This document shows positions 34,299 through 46,276 of a stretch of 64,000 bases of DNA, piece by piece. The stretch comes from Capra hircus (lineage: Eukaryota; Chordata; Mammalia; Artiodactyla; Bovidae). Each line of letters opens with the position of its first letter. Positions within the stretch are counted from its first letter, which is position 1. The DNA lies in assembly GCF_001704415.2 (NCBI RefSeq), contig NC_030814.1, forward strand, positions 74,765,121 through 74,829,120. Reading direction: 5' to 3'. Made by a program: the position numbers and the translations under genes. The notes under the pieces are model-generated. The model did no database searches and was not told the DNA's origin. It was given only the letters and a program-made list of their open reading frames with translations.

Positions 34299-35528
34299 GT
34301 GATCACTCACCTAGAGCCAGACATCCTGGAATGTGAAGTCAAGTGGGCCTTAGGAAGCATCACTATGAACAAAGCTAGTGGAGGTGATGGAATTCCAGAT
34401 GAGCTATTTCAAATCCTGAAAGATGATGCTGTGAAAGTGCTGCACTCAATAAGCCAGCAAATTTGGAAAACTCAGCAGTGGCCACAGGACTGGAAAAGGT
34501 CAGTTTTCATTCCAATCCCAAAGAAATTCAATGCGAAAAATTCTCAAACTACCGCACAATTGCACTGTCTCACATGCTACTAAATGGATGCTTAAAATTC
34601 TCCAAACCAGGCTTCAGCAATAAGTGAACTGTGAACTTCCAGATGTACAAGCTGGTTTTAGAAAAGGCAGAGGAACCAGAGATCAAATTGCCAACATCCG
34701 CTGGATCAACAAAAAAACAAGAGAGTTCCAGAAAAACATCTATTTCTGCTTTATTGACTATGCCAAAGCCTTTGACTATGTGGATCACAAAAAACTGTCA
34801 AATTTTTCAAGAGAGGGGAATACCAGACCCTGACCTGCCTCTTGAGAAACCTGTATGCAGGTCAGGAAGCAACAGGTAGAACTGGACATGGAACAATAGA
34901 CTGGTTCCAAATGGGAAAAGGAGTACGTCAAGGCTGTATATTGTCACCCTGCTTATTTAACTTATATGCAGAGTACATCATGAGAAACTCTGGGCTGGAT
35001 GAAGCACAAGCTGGAATCAAGATTGCTGGGAGAAATATCAATAACCTCAGATATGCAGATGACACCACCCTTATGGCAGAAAGTGAAGAGGAACTAAAAA
35101 GCCTCTTGATGAAAATGAAAGAGGAGAGTGAAAAAATTGGCTTAAATCTCAACACTCAGAAAACGAAGATCATGGCATCTGGTCTCATCACTTCATGGGA
35201 AATAGACGGGGAAACAGTGGAAACAGTGTCAGACTTTATTTTGGGGGGCTCCAAAATCACTGCAGATGGTGATTGCAGCCATGAAATTAAAAGACGCTTA
35301 CTCCTTGGAAGGAAAGTTATGACCAACCTAGATAGCATATTTAAAAGCAGAGACATTACTTTGCCAACAAAGGTCTGTCTAGTCAAGGCTATGGTTTTTC
35401 CAGTGGTTATGTATGGATGTGAGAGTTGGACTGTGAAGAAGGCTGAGTGCCATAGAATTGCTGCTTTTGAACTGTGGTGTTGGAGAAGACTCTTGAGAGT
35501 CCCTTGGACTGCAAGGAGATCCAACTAG
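34299..35528 (+). pseudogene. BovB reverse transcriptase, broken
   Basis: Three frames cover the RT. 34299-34583 has the N-terminus with NKASGGDGIPDELFQILKDD. 34624-34833 has FRKGRGTRDQIANIRW and motif A FIDYAKAFDYVDH. 34842-35528 has motif B GVRQGCILSPCLF and an intact motif C, LRYADDTTLMAE, plus the C-terminal RVPWTARRSN. The last frame is cut by CAG to TAG at about 35526. All three active-site motifs are near consensus, so this copy lost function through frame breaks rather than active-site change. Confidence 0.85.
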
Positions 35529-35849
35529 TCCATTCTAAAGGAGATCAGCCCTGGGGGTTCTTTGGAAGGAATGATGGTAAAGCTGAAACTCCAGTACTTT
35601 GGCCACCTCATGCAAAGAGTTGACTCACTGGAAAAGACTCTGATTCTGGGAGGGATTGGGGGCACAAGGAGAAGGGGAAGACAGAGAATGAAATGCTGGA
35701 TGGCATCTCTGACGTGATGGACATGAGTTTGGGTAAACGGGAGTTGGTGATGGACAGGGAGGGCTGGCGTGCTGTGATTCATGGGGTTGCAAAAAGTCAT
35801 ACACAACTGAGCAACTGAACTGAATTGAACTGAATGGGAGGAACTCTTT

Positions 35850-35938
35850 CACAAAGTATATGTACATCAAGTCATCACATTGTATATGTTAAATATTCTA
35901 CAGTTTTGAACTGGACCCCAATAAAACTTGATAAATAT
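35850..35938 (+). mobile_element. Old L1 3' terminal fragment
   Basis: 'tatatgtacatcaagtcatc', 'acattgtatatgttaaatat' and 'ccccaataaaacttgataaa' match the L1MA/L1MB-type 3' end with its AATAAA signal. Confidence 0.55.
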
Positions 35939-36054
35939 CCATCAAATATTTTATTTCATTTTATTCAGAAAGGTATAGAATATGTCTTTATCTTAAAATC
36001 TAAACCAGCATGTAGTTTCACTTTAATATCTCTCTTCCTCAAGCAAATATCAAA

Positions 36055-36500
36055 TGGAAATTTTCTCTTTTCATGGAGTTATCATTAATTTGCATATTGG
36101 TCATAGGTTATATATTCACAACAATTAATGGAGTATTTCCTGTGGTATCAGTAAACAAAGAATGTCACAGTCATCAGCCACTGCAATCACCACTGAGGTG
36201 CATATCAAAAGAATAATTTCAGTGAGCCAAGACTCTGGCATCTTCCCCTACATATAAAAACCCTAAATTCCTTAACTTGTGAAATCTGTTTTTCTTTAAG
36301 AATAATCTTTCGATATCCCTACTACTTGTCCTTTGTTTCAAAATTCCTACATATTCTGGCTACTCCTCCACCACCTCCTTGGAACAGTTCTATCAGAGTT
36401 TCTTGACATGTTGCCTCCCAGATTTGAAGTCCTGAAACATCCCACCAAATAAAATGTAACTCTCTCCTTTTAAGTTGGAATATTTTTTAAGTCAGCAACA
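36055..36500 (+). mobile_element. Probable solo LTR of an ERV1-like endogenous retrovirus
   Basis: It begins TG and ends CA. 'tcaaa' occurs directly before (36050-36054) and after it (36501-36505), a possible 5-bp target duplication. Inside are a TATA box (36253-36259), the R/U5-like block 'cacctccttggaacagttct' (36374) and a polyadenylation signal AATAAA (36448-36453) in LTR order. About 446 bp is a normal gammaretrovirus-like LTR length. No gag, pol or env sequence adjoins it. Confidence 0.5.
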
Positions 36501-36520
36501 TCAAATCAAACATTAAAATT

Positions 36521-36558
36521 CTTTTTCATTGCCCTTGGCTTTTAGGGCAATGAAAAAG
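36521..36558. repeat. Perfect 15-bp inverted repeat with 8-nt loop
   Basis: 'ctttttcattgccct' (36521-36535) is exactly complementary to 'agggcaatgaaaaag' (36544-36558), separated by 'tggctttt'. RNA from either strand would form a stable hairpin. No element it belongs to is recognised. Confidence 0.85.
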
Positions 36559-36754
36559 CTTTAAACCTTCTTTAACTTTATACTTCGGTTTTAGTTTTCC
36601 ACCAAGTTAAATCATTCTCATAGTCTCATATGTTTATCTTTCTTTCCCATCATTTTTATCTGACTGCCTAAAGCTCAAATTCAAATGTTCATGGATCCAC
36701 AGTGAATTCTTACATTACATTCGTATTTTCTTATTCACTGCAATAGTTTTCATA

Positions 36755-37038
36755 ATCAATACCAAAGTTATACAAGCCTTCTAAGATTAAATAAATTTTT
36801 CCCATAATCTGATTGTGTGGAGAAATATCCTATTTTCTGAAATGTTTGAACTCTAACTTCTTTCTTATCATCCACTACCCAAAGATACAAAACAAGACAC
36901 TAAAAATAATCTATTATGTTACGTTCTTTTACAAGATTTTCTGAATTAACAAATTATATTTTATTCAACAGATATTTACTTTTGCCCACTTCAGTTTTGT
37001 AATATACTGAATTTATATTATTTGACATATTACAAAAT
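36755..37038 (+). repeat. Unclassified repeat, copy 1
   Basis: About 285 bp that align clearly, in the same orientation, with 42432-42719. Shared blocks: 'ttctaagattaa', 'tttttccca', 'aaatgtttgaa', 'caaaacaaga', 'ttatgttac', 'ttctgaatt', 'acaaattata', 'cattacaaaa' against 'tattacaaaa'. I estimate roughly three quarters identity by eye. I do not recognise the family. Confidence 0.7.
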
Positions 37039-37242
37039 ATTTTGAAAAATATTTAATATTTTGTATAAGACTCAATTGAAATTCATACTAATTTCAATAT
37101 TCTCAGAATAAGAAAATATTTGTTGATATGTATAAGGGACCAAGCACAAATTAGGTATTTTAACAACTTTCCAATATAATGACCTATATTGGGGCATGGT
37201 CTTTGCCAGCATATTCATTATTATAATTTAACTTATTATGTT

Positions 37243-37370
37243 TATATCTATTTTTGGCTGTACCACATGCCTTATAGGATCTTATTTCCCCAAGCAGTGA
37301 GTGCTCAAAACCAGGTCCCCTTCACGGGAAGTACAGGGCCTTAACCATTGGAACACCATAGCATTCCCAT
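37243..37370 (-). mobile_element. CHR-type SINE (cetartiodactyl)
   Basis: 'atttttggctgtaccacatg', 'taggatcttatttcccc', 'cttaaccattggaacacc' follow the CHR SINE in reverse. Diverged. Confidence 0.6.
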
Positions 37371-38736
37371 AATTTAACTTTAAATTGTGCAGAAAATTAA
37401 AGGAGAATCTTTCCCAAATTTAATTTATCCTTGAGTAACTTTATTTGTAAGCCTTAGAAAAGAGGTATTGATAAAGACTCTTTGAAATGAATCTTTTATC
37501 CTTACGTGTAAATATCACTGCTTGGTTTAGTCAGTTCACTTAATAGATTAATGATAATAAATAATCTTGATATCTCATGTATAACTAATTGATTTATTTC
37601 CAGATCCTTATGTGGATATGGCCATATGTCATGTCCTTACAAACTATTTGTCACAACTATCATCACTGTAAGTATAATGGTCTTATCATGCACCTCACAA
37701 ATCAGAGAAGCTACTTGTAAAGAAGTTACTTATAACCATTAGACATATTTTAGCTGTGATGGACTATTTATTTTTGGCATATATAGGAAGTCACTGTAGC
37801 TTTTCAAACAAGAAACTGGAACTATTCGAGAACTATAAGCCTATTTGCTCTGTGTGGTTAATGACACTAGGTCCAAAGGGGGGAATGAAACATAAGGCTT
37901 CAGAACTGAGGAGGAACATTTAAAGGTCTCATCTAATGGGAGATCCCAGTGGGATTTCAAGTAGTATGTAATGTGGAAGGTCATAGACAGAAACATCATA
38001 ATAACTCTTTCTGTCTAGAAAAGAGTCTTCTGTATAATAACTCACCAAACCAGCACATTAAACAACAATAACAAAAATTCTTGTTAATTTCACAAGTTCA
38101 ACATACTACTTCTGTCTAATTGGATATCCAAATATTTGGTCATGGAAAACAAATATGATATAGGCTGATATCCAGAGAAATCTCATGACCTTTATTTAGT
38201 GAATTCTTCCAGTTGTTTGTTTTAAAATTTGAATGATCCCTAAGGAAGCCAAATTGACAGCTTAAAATGGCATTATTTTTCTTTCCTGAGTTTAATTTCT
38301 ACTTAAGTGCTATGAATCACTTAAAAAAAAATGAAAAGGAACAGAAAAACGCACAGACTTGGGGAGATTAAGTAACCATCATCTGAAGACAATGAATACA
38401 TACACACAAACACACACATATACATGTAGAGCCATACAACAACTCTTTAACACTATTAAATCATAGAGCTCTCCCTAGAGAAAAATAGTGTTTAATTAAC
38501 CAAAACCACAATAATTCAAAATTCCATTTACATTATTGATCCTAGCACATCTTTGCTACCTTGAAATAGTAAAGCACTAAAGATGAGGTATATAAAAATA
38601 TAATAATGAGCAAAGATTGAATATAATAACAAAATGGATTCTCCATAAAGTAATTTACTATGTTTAGTTCAATGAAGAAATAGTGGTTTCTTGTGTGTGG
38701 TCAATGCTATCTACCGATTTATTCACTAATGTCTTT
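37371..38736. other. AT-rich unique DNA
   Basis: No gene or recognised repeat, apart from an AC-rich patch near 38401-38425. Confidence 0.45.
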
Positions 38737-38751
38737 AAAAATGCTTAGTGA

Positions 38752-40271
38752 CAGTATGGTACTGACACAAAGACAGAAATATAGATCAATGGAACAAAAT
38801 AGAAAGCCCAGAGATAAATCCACGTACCTACGGACTCCTTATCTTTGACAAAGGAGGCAAGAATATACAATGGAGAAAAGACAATGTCTTTAACAAGTGG
38901 TGCTGGGAAAACTGGTCAACCACTTGTAAAAGAATGAAACTAGAACACTTTCTAACACCATACACAAAAATAAACTCAAAATGAATTAAAGATCTAAATG
39001 TAAGACCAGAAAATATAAAACCCTTAGACGAAAACATAGGCAAAACACTCTGACATAAATCACAGCAGGATTCTCTATGACCCTACTCCCACAGTAATGG
39101 AAATAAAAGCAAAAATAAACAAATGGGACCCAATTAAACTTAAAAGCCTTTGCACAACAAAGGAAACTATAAGCAAAGTGAAAAGACAGCCTTCAGAGTG
39201 GGAGAAAATAATACCAAATGAAGCAACTGACAAAGAATTAATCTCAAAAGTATACAAGCAGCTCATGAAGCTCAATACCAGAAAAATATATGACCCAATC
39301 AAAAAATGAGCCAAAGAACTAAACAGACATTTCTCCAAAGAAAACATACAGATGGTTAAAAACACATGAAAAGACGCTCAACATCACTCATTATCAGAGA
39401 AATGCAGATCAAAACCACAGTGAGGTACCATCTCACATCAGTCAGAATGGTTGTTATCAAAAAGTCTACAAACACCAATGTTGCAGAGGGTGTGGAGAAA
39501 AGGGAACCCTCTTATACCATTGGTGGGAATGCAAACTAGTACAGCCACTATAGAGAACAGTGTGGAGATTCCTTAAAAAACTGGAAATAGAACTGCCATA
39601 CGACCCAGCAATCCCACTGCTGGGCATTCACACCAAGGAAACCAGAATTGAAAGAGACACATGTACCCCAATATTTATCGCAGCACTGTTTACAATAGCG
39701 AGGACTGGAAGCAAACTAGATGTCCATCAGTAGATGAATGGATAAGAAAGCTGTGGTACATATACACAATGGAATATTACTCAGCTATTAAAAAGAATGC
39801 ATTAGAATCAGTTCTAATGAGGTGGATGAAACTGGAGCCTATTTTACAGAGTGAAGTAAGTCAGAAAGAAAAACACCAATGTATATTAATGCATATGTAT
39901 GGAATTTCTAAAGATGGTAACAATGACCCTATATGCGAGACAGCAAAAGAGACATAAAGAACAGACTTTTTGGACTCTGTGGGAGAAGGCGGGGGTGGGA
40001 TGACTTGAAAGAATGGCACTGCAACATGTATATTACCACATGTTAAATAAATCACCAGTCCAGGTTTGATCCATGAGACAGGGCACTCAGGGCCGGTGCA
40101 CTGGGATGATCCTGAGGGATGGGATGGCGGGTGGGGGAGGGGTGTTCAGGATGGGGGACATGTGTACATGCGTGGCTGATTCATGTCGATATATGGCAAA
40201 AGCCACTACAATATTGCAAAGTAATTAGCCTCAAATTAAAATAAATAAATAAAATTTTTTAGAAACCTAAG
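38752..40271 (+). mobile_element. L1-BT LINE, 5'-truncated, target duplication
   Basis: About 1.5 kb of the L1-BT 3' part: ORF2 C-terminal coding region, 3' UTR ('caggtttgatccatgag', 'ggggacatgtgtacatgcg', 'caatattgcaaag') and an A-rich tail. The 15-mers at 38737-38751 and 40272-40286 differ at one base and mark the target duplication. Confidence 0.93.
39097..39957 (+). pseudogene. L1 ORF2 C-terminal remnant
   Basis: Fragments of the ORF2 C-terminus, outside the RT catalytic core. 39097-39309 has KWDPIKLKSLCTTKETISKV and QPSEWEKIIPNEATDKE. The segment near 39575 has FLKKLEIELPYDPAIPLLG. 39661-39957 has YIYTMEYYSAIKKNALES. The frames are separated by stops (e.g. about 39309 and 39370). Confidence 0.85.
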
Positions 40272-40384
40272 AAAAATGTTTAGTGAGCTTACATTATGTG
40301 ACTTGCAATTATGTCACTGGAATTTAGCAGCTAAACCAAGCTAAAATGATCTTCAGTGATTAGAGGCAGTCACTCCATGTTTAT

Positions 40385-41685
40385 GCCAAAGAATGCTCAA
40401 ACTACCATATAATTGCATTCATCTCACATGCTAGTAAAGTAATGCTCAAAATTCTCCAAGCCAGGCTTCAGCAATATGTGAACTGTGAACTTCCAGATCT
40501 TCAAGTTGGTTTTAGAATAGACAGAGGAAACAGAGATCAAATTGCCAACATCTGCTGGATCATCAAAAAAACAAGAGAGTTCCAGAAAACATCATTTTCT
40601 GCTTTATTGACTATGCCAAAGCCTTTGACTGTGTGGATCACAATAAACTGTGGAAAATTCTGAAAGAGATGGAAATACCAGACCACCTGACTTGTCTCTT
40701 GAGAAACCTGTATGCAGGTCAGGAAGCAACAGTTAGAACTGAACATGGAACAACAGACTGGTTCCAAATAAGAAAAGGAGTACGTCAAGGCTGTATATTG
40801 TCACCCTGCTTATTTAACTTATATGCAGAATACATTATGAGAAATGCTGGGCTGGAGGAAGCACAAGCTGGAATCAAGATTGCCAGGAGAAATATCAATA
40901 ACCCCAGATATGCAGATGATACCACCCTATGGCAGAAAGTGAAGAAGAACTAAAGAGCCTCTTGATGAAAGTGAAAGAGGAGAGTGAAACACTTGACTTA
41001 AAGCCCAACATTCAGAAAACTAAGACCATGGCATCTGGTCCCATCACTTCATGGCAGATACATGGGGAATCAGTGGAAACGGTGTCAGACTTTATTCTTC
41101 TGGGCTGCAAAATCACTTCAGATGGTGATTGCAACCATGAAATTAAAAGATGCTTACTCCTTGGAAGGAAAGTTATGACCAACCTAGACAGCATATTAAA
41201 AAGCAGAGACATTACTTTGTCAACAAAGGTCCATCTAGTCAAGGCTATGGTTTTTCCAGTGGTCATGTATGGATGTGAGAGTTGCGCTATAAAGAAAGCT
41301 GAGCACAGAAGAATTGATGCTTTTGAACTGTGGTGTTGAAGAAGACTCTTGAGAGTCCCTTGAACTGCAAGGAGATCTCACCAGTCCATCCTAAAGGAGA
41401 TCAGTCCTGAATATTCACTGGAAGGACTGATGTTGAAGCTGAAACTCCATTACTTTGGCCACCTGATGCGAAGAGCTGACTCATTTGAAAAGCCCCCAAT
41501 GCTGGGAAAGATTGCAGGCAGGAGAAGGGGACGACAGAAGATGGGATAGTTTAATGGCATCACTGACTCAATGGATGTGGGTTTGGGTAGACTCCAGCAG
41601 TTGGTGACGGTTAGGGAGGCCTGGTGTGTTGTGGTTAATGAGGTCTCAAAGAGTCGGACACGACTGAGTGACTGAACTGAACTGA
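40385..41685 (+). mobile_element. BovB LINE, 5'-truncated, perfect target duplication
   Basis: It starts in the RT N-terminal region at 'gccaaagaatgctcaaacta' and ends with 'gactgaactgaactga'. Identical 13-mers 'actccatgtttat' at 40372-40384 and 41686-41698 flank it. About 1.3 kb. Confidence 0.93.
40442..41339 (+). pseudogene. BovB reverse transcriptase fragments
   Basis: Three frames. 40442-40663 holds the finger region (FRIDRGNRDQIANICW). 40633-40953 holds DHNKLWKILKEME, motif B GVRQGCILSPCLF and motif C NPRYADDTTL, then shifts through a one-base loss near 40925. 40929-41339 holds the C-terminal VMYGCESCAIKKAEHRRIDA and ends at a TGG to TGA stop after FELWC. Confidence 0.8.
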
Positions 41686-42128
41686 ACTCCATGTTTATCA
41701 GAGGATATACATTTTCACTAGTCATCTCGTCTCTCCCCAGCTCTTCCTTGTAGCTGAGAAGTCATAATTTGGTATAGAAAGAGTAGATATTTTACAAGAA
41801 GGGAAAATAATTTAAAATGTGGAAAGCTATCAGAATCCTTATTTTAAAAGTTGCATCTACTAAAATGCGTTGTACTTCATCATATTTATGTTTGTTCTCT
41901 TCTAACTATGGCTTTGTTAATTGCTTCCTTTCAGTATGTCAGCTGCCATGAACAGTGCTTTATGTATTAAATCAGGTAAGTTTGGTTCACCTCCCTGTAT
42001 AACTCTCCTCACTCTATGTTCATAAAAACAACACCTCTAATACGTACACTTCCCTTAATATCTGACCTTTACATAAAAATGAGAGTTAAGAAGGTAAACT
42101 TACTCTGTGGCAACACTGATAGAATTCT

Positions 42129-42307
42129 TGAAAGTGGAAATGTTAGTTGCTCAGTTATGTCTGAGTCTTTGCGGCCCCACAGACTATTGTCTATCAGGCT
42201 CCTCTGTTCATGAAATTCTCAGGCAAGAATACTAGAATGAGTTGCCGTTCCCTTCCCCAGAGGACCTTTCTAACCCAGGGACTGAACCCAGTGCTCCTGT
42301 GTCATAT
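42129..42307 (-). mobile_element. Bov-tA SINE, diverged
   Basis: 'gaaagtggaaatgttagttg', 'gtctatcaggctcctctgtt', 'cagggactgaacccag' in reverse orientation. More diverged than most SINEs here and lacking the 5' end. Confidence 0.8.
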
Positions 42308-42431
42308 AATTCTTAGACTGAGTTTTGTCTTGATTAACAGTGAGTACCATAGAATTGATTAGCTTTCTCTGGTTAAAAATGTAAAGCTGACCTAAAAGAC
42401 TCTAAATAAAGGACTCTTTCAGGAGTCCTGA

Positions 42432-42719
42432 TGTCAACATCAAAGTTCTGAAAGACTTCTAAGATTAAGTAATTTTTTCCCAGAATCTCATGGTGAGGAG
42501 AAGTAGCTTCATCTTTTCTTAAATGTTTGAAGTCTTACTTCTTTTATATCATCTCCTACTGAAAGATGCAAAACAAGATACAAAAACTTATCTGTTATGT
42601 TACATTCATTTACACTACTTTCTGAATTGACAAATTATAGTTAACTCAAAAAATATTCACTTTTGCTCATTTCAGTTTCAAACTATATTAAACTTACATT
42701 TGATACATTACAAAAATAT
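42432..42719 (+). repeat. Unclassified repeat, copy 2
   Basis: Second member of the pair described at 36755-37038, in the same orientation and about 5.7 kb downstream. Both copies run from 'caaagtt' to 'ttacaaaa', and neither carries terminal inverted repeats or a poly(A) tail that I can see. Confidence 0.7.
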
Positions 42720-44234
42720 ACCTGCAGTTAAATGGAATCCTTCATGCTCATCTTAACAACATTTTAGCTGCCTCTGTGTTTCTACCCAGACAACCTCCTC
42801 CGTTTCCCCATAAGATATAGAAAACGTACGACAATAAAGATAACATTTATGTCATATATGTGGGACCAAGAATTGTTGCTCAACACTGCACCATGTTGTA
42901 CTCCAACTTACAACTGTGAAGTATTTCTAAAGTAAAGCCACACAACAGTTAAAATCTAAGACATTCTTTACCTAGTTGCTGTTTAAGAGTTCAAAGCAAA
43001 AGAGATAGGCGTTACTGTTCCTGTTATACCTGGTAAGTCTTTCTGACATTTTAATTACCTGAGTACTGGTTCATGCAGAAAGAGGTACCAGAGAGAGTTT
43101 CATGTAATCGTGTTCTTATGCTGGCAGCAATGAAACAAACCCAGGCTCTCTCCTGGGAGAACCAGACACAGTGTTTTGAAAATAGTCCTAACAGGGTGAC
43201 CGTGAATCTCCAACTTCCTGTCTAACCACGTCTTTTCCTTTACTTGCTCCCAGTTCTCCACTCCCAGTTCCCCTTATTTCATTCCAGTATTTGAGCACCA
43301 ATCTTTCTTGGTGCTCAGCAGTATATCAACGAATCCCTAATAACCAAGATGTTAGCCAATAATCACTTCTATTTAACCCTCCTGTGGTTATGCACATACC
43401 AAAAGGGGGGAGATAGTGCTGACAGTCTAAAAAGGAGTAAAGCATAGGATGGACATTTTGAAAACGTCATGCCTTTCTCTCCTCAATGGCTTCTCATATG
43501 TGACTTCCAGTTGCTCTTATCAAGTAGCAGGCAGTAAAAACACAAACTAGAGTATCTTTCTGTGCTAGGAAAACAGCTGTCTGTTGATGCCTGATAGACA
43601 GGGCAGGTGATCCAAACATATGACCAAGCAATGCTACAGGGGAGCTAGAAGAATGTAGCAAGACTCCTTTCACCAGAGCCGCATGCTGTATTGTTCCAGT
43701 TATTCAGTGGCAGCTTATACAAAAGTCTAGAATTTGAGTAGGGATTTTCATAATTTTCTATTTTTACATCATATAGTTAGATATACCTCATTTTATTTCT
43801 CATTAAGGAACATCATTATCATGCAGATAATGAATATAATTAAATATTTTAATTAGTATTTTTAAAACATACCTCAATGCCGCATAGCAACTTAACAATT
43901 ACAACAAAATAGTTAAACAATAGTTAAACAAGAATAATAAAAACAACAAGAAAAAAATCTCCAATGGGATATTTGGGATCAGAAATTCTACCCAATGTCC
44001 CAAGACCCAGTGCTTTTAAAAATTGAAAAATGATAAAAAAAAATAGGAATAGGCAACTTTACAATTCCAAATAGAACTAGAACATAAGTTGAGGTGAATA
44101 CTCAAACAATGGGTAGGTCAGAGTTTATTGCCTTAAGCATCAGATCTTTATAACAAAGTGAGGCCTGTGAGACATGCTCTCAAGGGGTTAATGGAGCATG
44201 ATAAGGACTCTTTTCCCATAGAATTTTCCTAGCG
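42720..44234. other. Unique DNA, no gene seen
   Basis: AT-rich, no recognised repeat. A six-G run and mild GC rise near 43400 are unremarkable. Confidence 0.45.
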
Positions 44235-44380
44235 CATTATCTGTAAGTTCTATGACATTAGACAAACCAAATGCCCTTTCTAAGCCTCAGCTTCCTTGGT
44301 AAAAAAGAGATGAGAAAATCTACCTAATAAATTTACCAGGTAAATTTTTGGCTTATTCAATGTAAACATAGTTGAGTGCC
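44235..44380 (+). mobile_element. MIR SINE fragment
   Basis: 'ctatgacattagacaaacc', 'aagcctcagcttccttggta', 'tgagaaaatctacctaataa' follow the MIR order. Confidence 0.55.
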
Positions 44381-44554
44381 TTAAATGTCTTTTCTGTAGA
44401 TAAAATATATAGGCTCATTTCAGTAAATATAATAAAGTATAAAAAAGGAAATTCTACCAGTTCTTAAAAAAACTTAGTCTTTTTCTTCCATAGTATTTTA
44501 AAAATATTTTTTGGCATCATAATCCCAATCCTGGTTTATTTATGAGGTTTCATG

Positions 44555-44790
44555 CCATGAGAGGTACATGAATTTTAGAGCTAGGAACCCCAGAAGTCTG
44601 AATGCCAGCTCTTCCATGAAATTGAAAAAACTTGCTTAAACTCTGTGAACCTCAATTTCTTTTCTTAGAGAATGGGGATATTAGCTACCTCATCTTCTTC
44701 ATAGGTTCATTTAATGAGATAAGGATCGTAAAATGCCTAACACAGAGCTTAGTGTATAATTCATCAATAAATGTCAATTCATTCCCATTC
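44555..44790 (+). mobile_element. MIR SINE, nearly full length
   Basis: 'tgaattttagagctagga', 'aacctcaatttcttttctta', 'agagaatggggatattagct', 'atgagataaggatcgtaaaa', 'gcctaacacagagcttagtg' and 'tcatcaataaatgtcaatt' match MIR from end to end. Confidence 0.75.
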
Positions 44791-44897
44791 TAGACCAAAA
44801 TCTAGTGAAGTCAAGACAAAGGAATCATTAGGCAAATCCATCCGTCACCTAAGAATCATACTCAGCACTTCAGCGCTTTGAAAGGTGCCAGCAAGGC

Positions 44898-44960
44898 GTG
44901 CGTGTGTGTATGTGTGTGTCAGCACAGGTGTGTTTGCATACACATATGTGCATGCTTCCA
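44898..44960 (+). repeat. Imperfect (TG)n tract
   Basis: Interrupted GT/TG and TGCA runs of about 60 bp. Confidence 0.75.
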
Positions 44961-46267
44961 TGTGCATTTCTTTAAGACCCAGTAAGTGGAAGCCGCTTCA
45001 GAGGCAATGACAAGGAACATGTCCTGGGAGGTGGATGGCTTCTGAAGGACTCCAGAGAAAAACTGAGGCAGACCGCCAATCACTCTGCAGTCCTACTTGA
45101 TATCTCTGTCACCAACTGAAAGGGGCCACCATTCATGTTAGAATCTGCCAGCCTTTAAACCTGTGTAGTCTCCAAACAGCAGGCATCTCCATCCCTCACC
45201 TTAGAGCATCTGTGCTAAGATGGCATGCTGAGATTTTGCAAGCTCTGAACCAAAAGGATTATTTTTCAGCCTGATATGGCTCAGAGAATCTAAGGAGAGT
45301 GCAAGATAATAAAATCAAGACTCTGCCAACAAAATTACCCCCTTATTCCCTGCATTAAGATAGTTCTGCTTTACTCTGCAGGATATAAAAAGGATTTGTT
45401 GAATAAATCCTATTATTTATTACAGGCGCCATTTACAACAGACATAGTTTCTACCTGCCTGCTTGGCAAAATGGGCAAATTACTAGATCATTGCTTATGG
45501 TCACAGAAACATAAGTCTTCTAGCTCGCAGTGAACTCCATGCTGCAGATTAAAAGATTCAAGATGATGGAGACTTAGAAGGTGATAGAGCAAGGAACAGT
45601 GACTTCATCCTTTCTAGCATTTATTCTAGAAGTCACAGGAATATGATGGACTTCTAGAGACAGCAGTAAGAGCTATGAATATAGAAATACAGGTTTTCAG
45701 GTATATCCACAGAAATTTAACCCTGAGAGGAGGGCAAAGATTTGACCACAATCCACAGACAGGTTAAATTTCCTGCTTTCATAAAAACATTGTTGAAAAT
45801 AAGAGTAAATAAATATAGTCCTTTCAAATAAACACATTCTATCTTTCGTCCTCATCCATCCAAGCTCCAAGTGAAACATAATGCTTGGATACATTTAAGT
45901 TCCTTGACAGTTAAATGCATTTGTAACGTTGGTAAAGGAAAAATTATATACTGTAATGCATTAAAGCAAGAAAGACCTCTATCCATTACCATCTTTGAAA
46001 GTTTATATCTATAATTTTCCCTTTCTAAAACTGTGATTGTTCCAACCCATCATGTTAGGTTAAAAGTAAAATAATTACTTTTTAAAAAATTACACAAACA
46101 TTTTAAATATTTTTTTGAAGAATAACAGCCTTTAGTTGGTTACTAATTTGATAATTATTCTGCCAACCTTGTCTTCTAGTGTAGCTTCTCTTTAATTAGA
46201 GGCTGTAAAATCTACAGATATCAATATTTTTGAATGGCTATTGATTCTACAAAGTCAACCATATATT
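44961..46267. other. Unique DNA, no gene seen
   Basis: No recognised repeat, and no coding frame beyond chance. Confidence 0.45.
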
Positions 46268-46274
46268 TAAGCAT

Positions 46275-46276
<2 letters not shown>

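Larger units (their letters stand above)
32363..35832 (+). mobile_element. BovB LINE, the most complete copy
   Basis: About 3.2 kb of BovB without the nested SINE. The order is 5' region with 'taactcagtgaaactaagcc' (32395), endonuclease (32730-33850), linker, RT (34300-35530) and the 3' end with 'actgaactgaattgaactga' at 35812-35831. The GC-rich leader is absent. The six bases 'aatggg' occur at both borders (32357-32362 and 35833-35838), a possible short target duplication. Frameshifts and stops break the protein into several frames. Confidence 0.9.

Noticed and set aside
36055..36505. Full endogenous retrovirus
   Set aside because: Only LTR-like sequence is present; no gag, pol or env remnants on either side.
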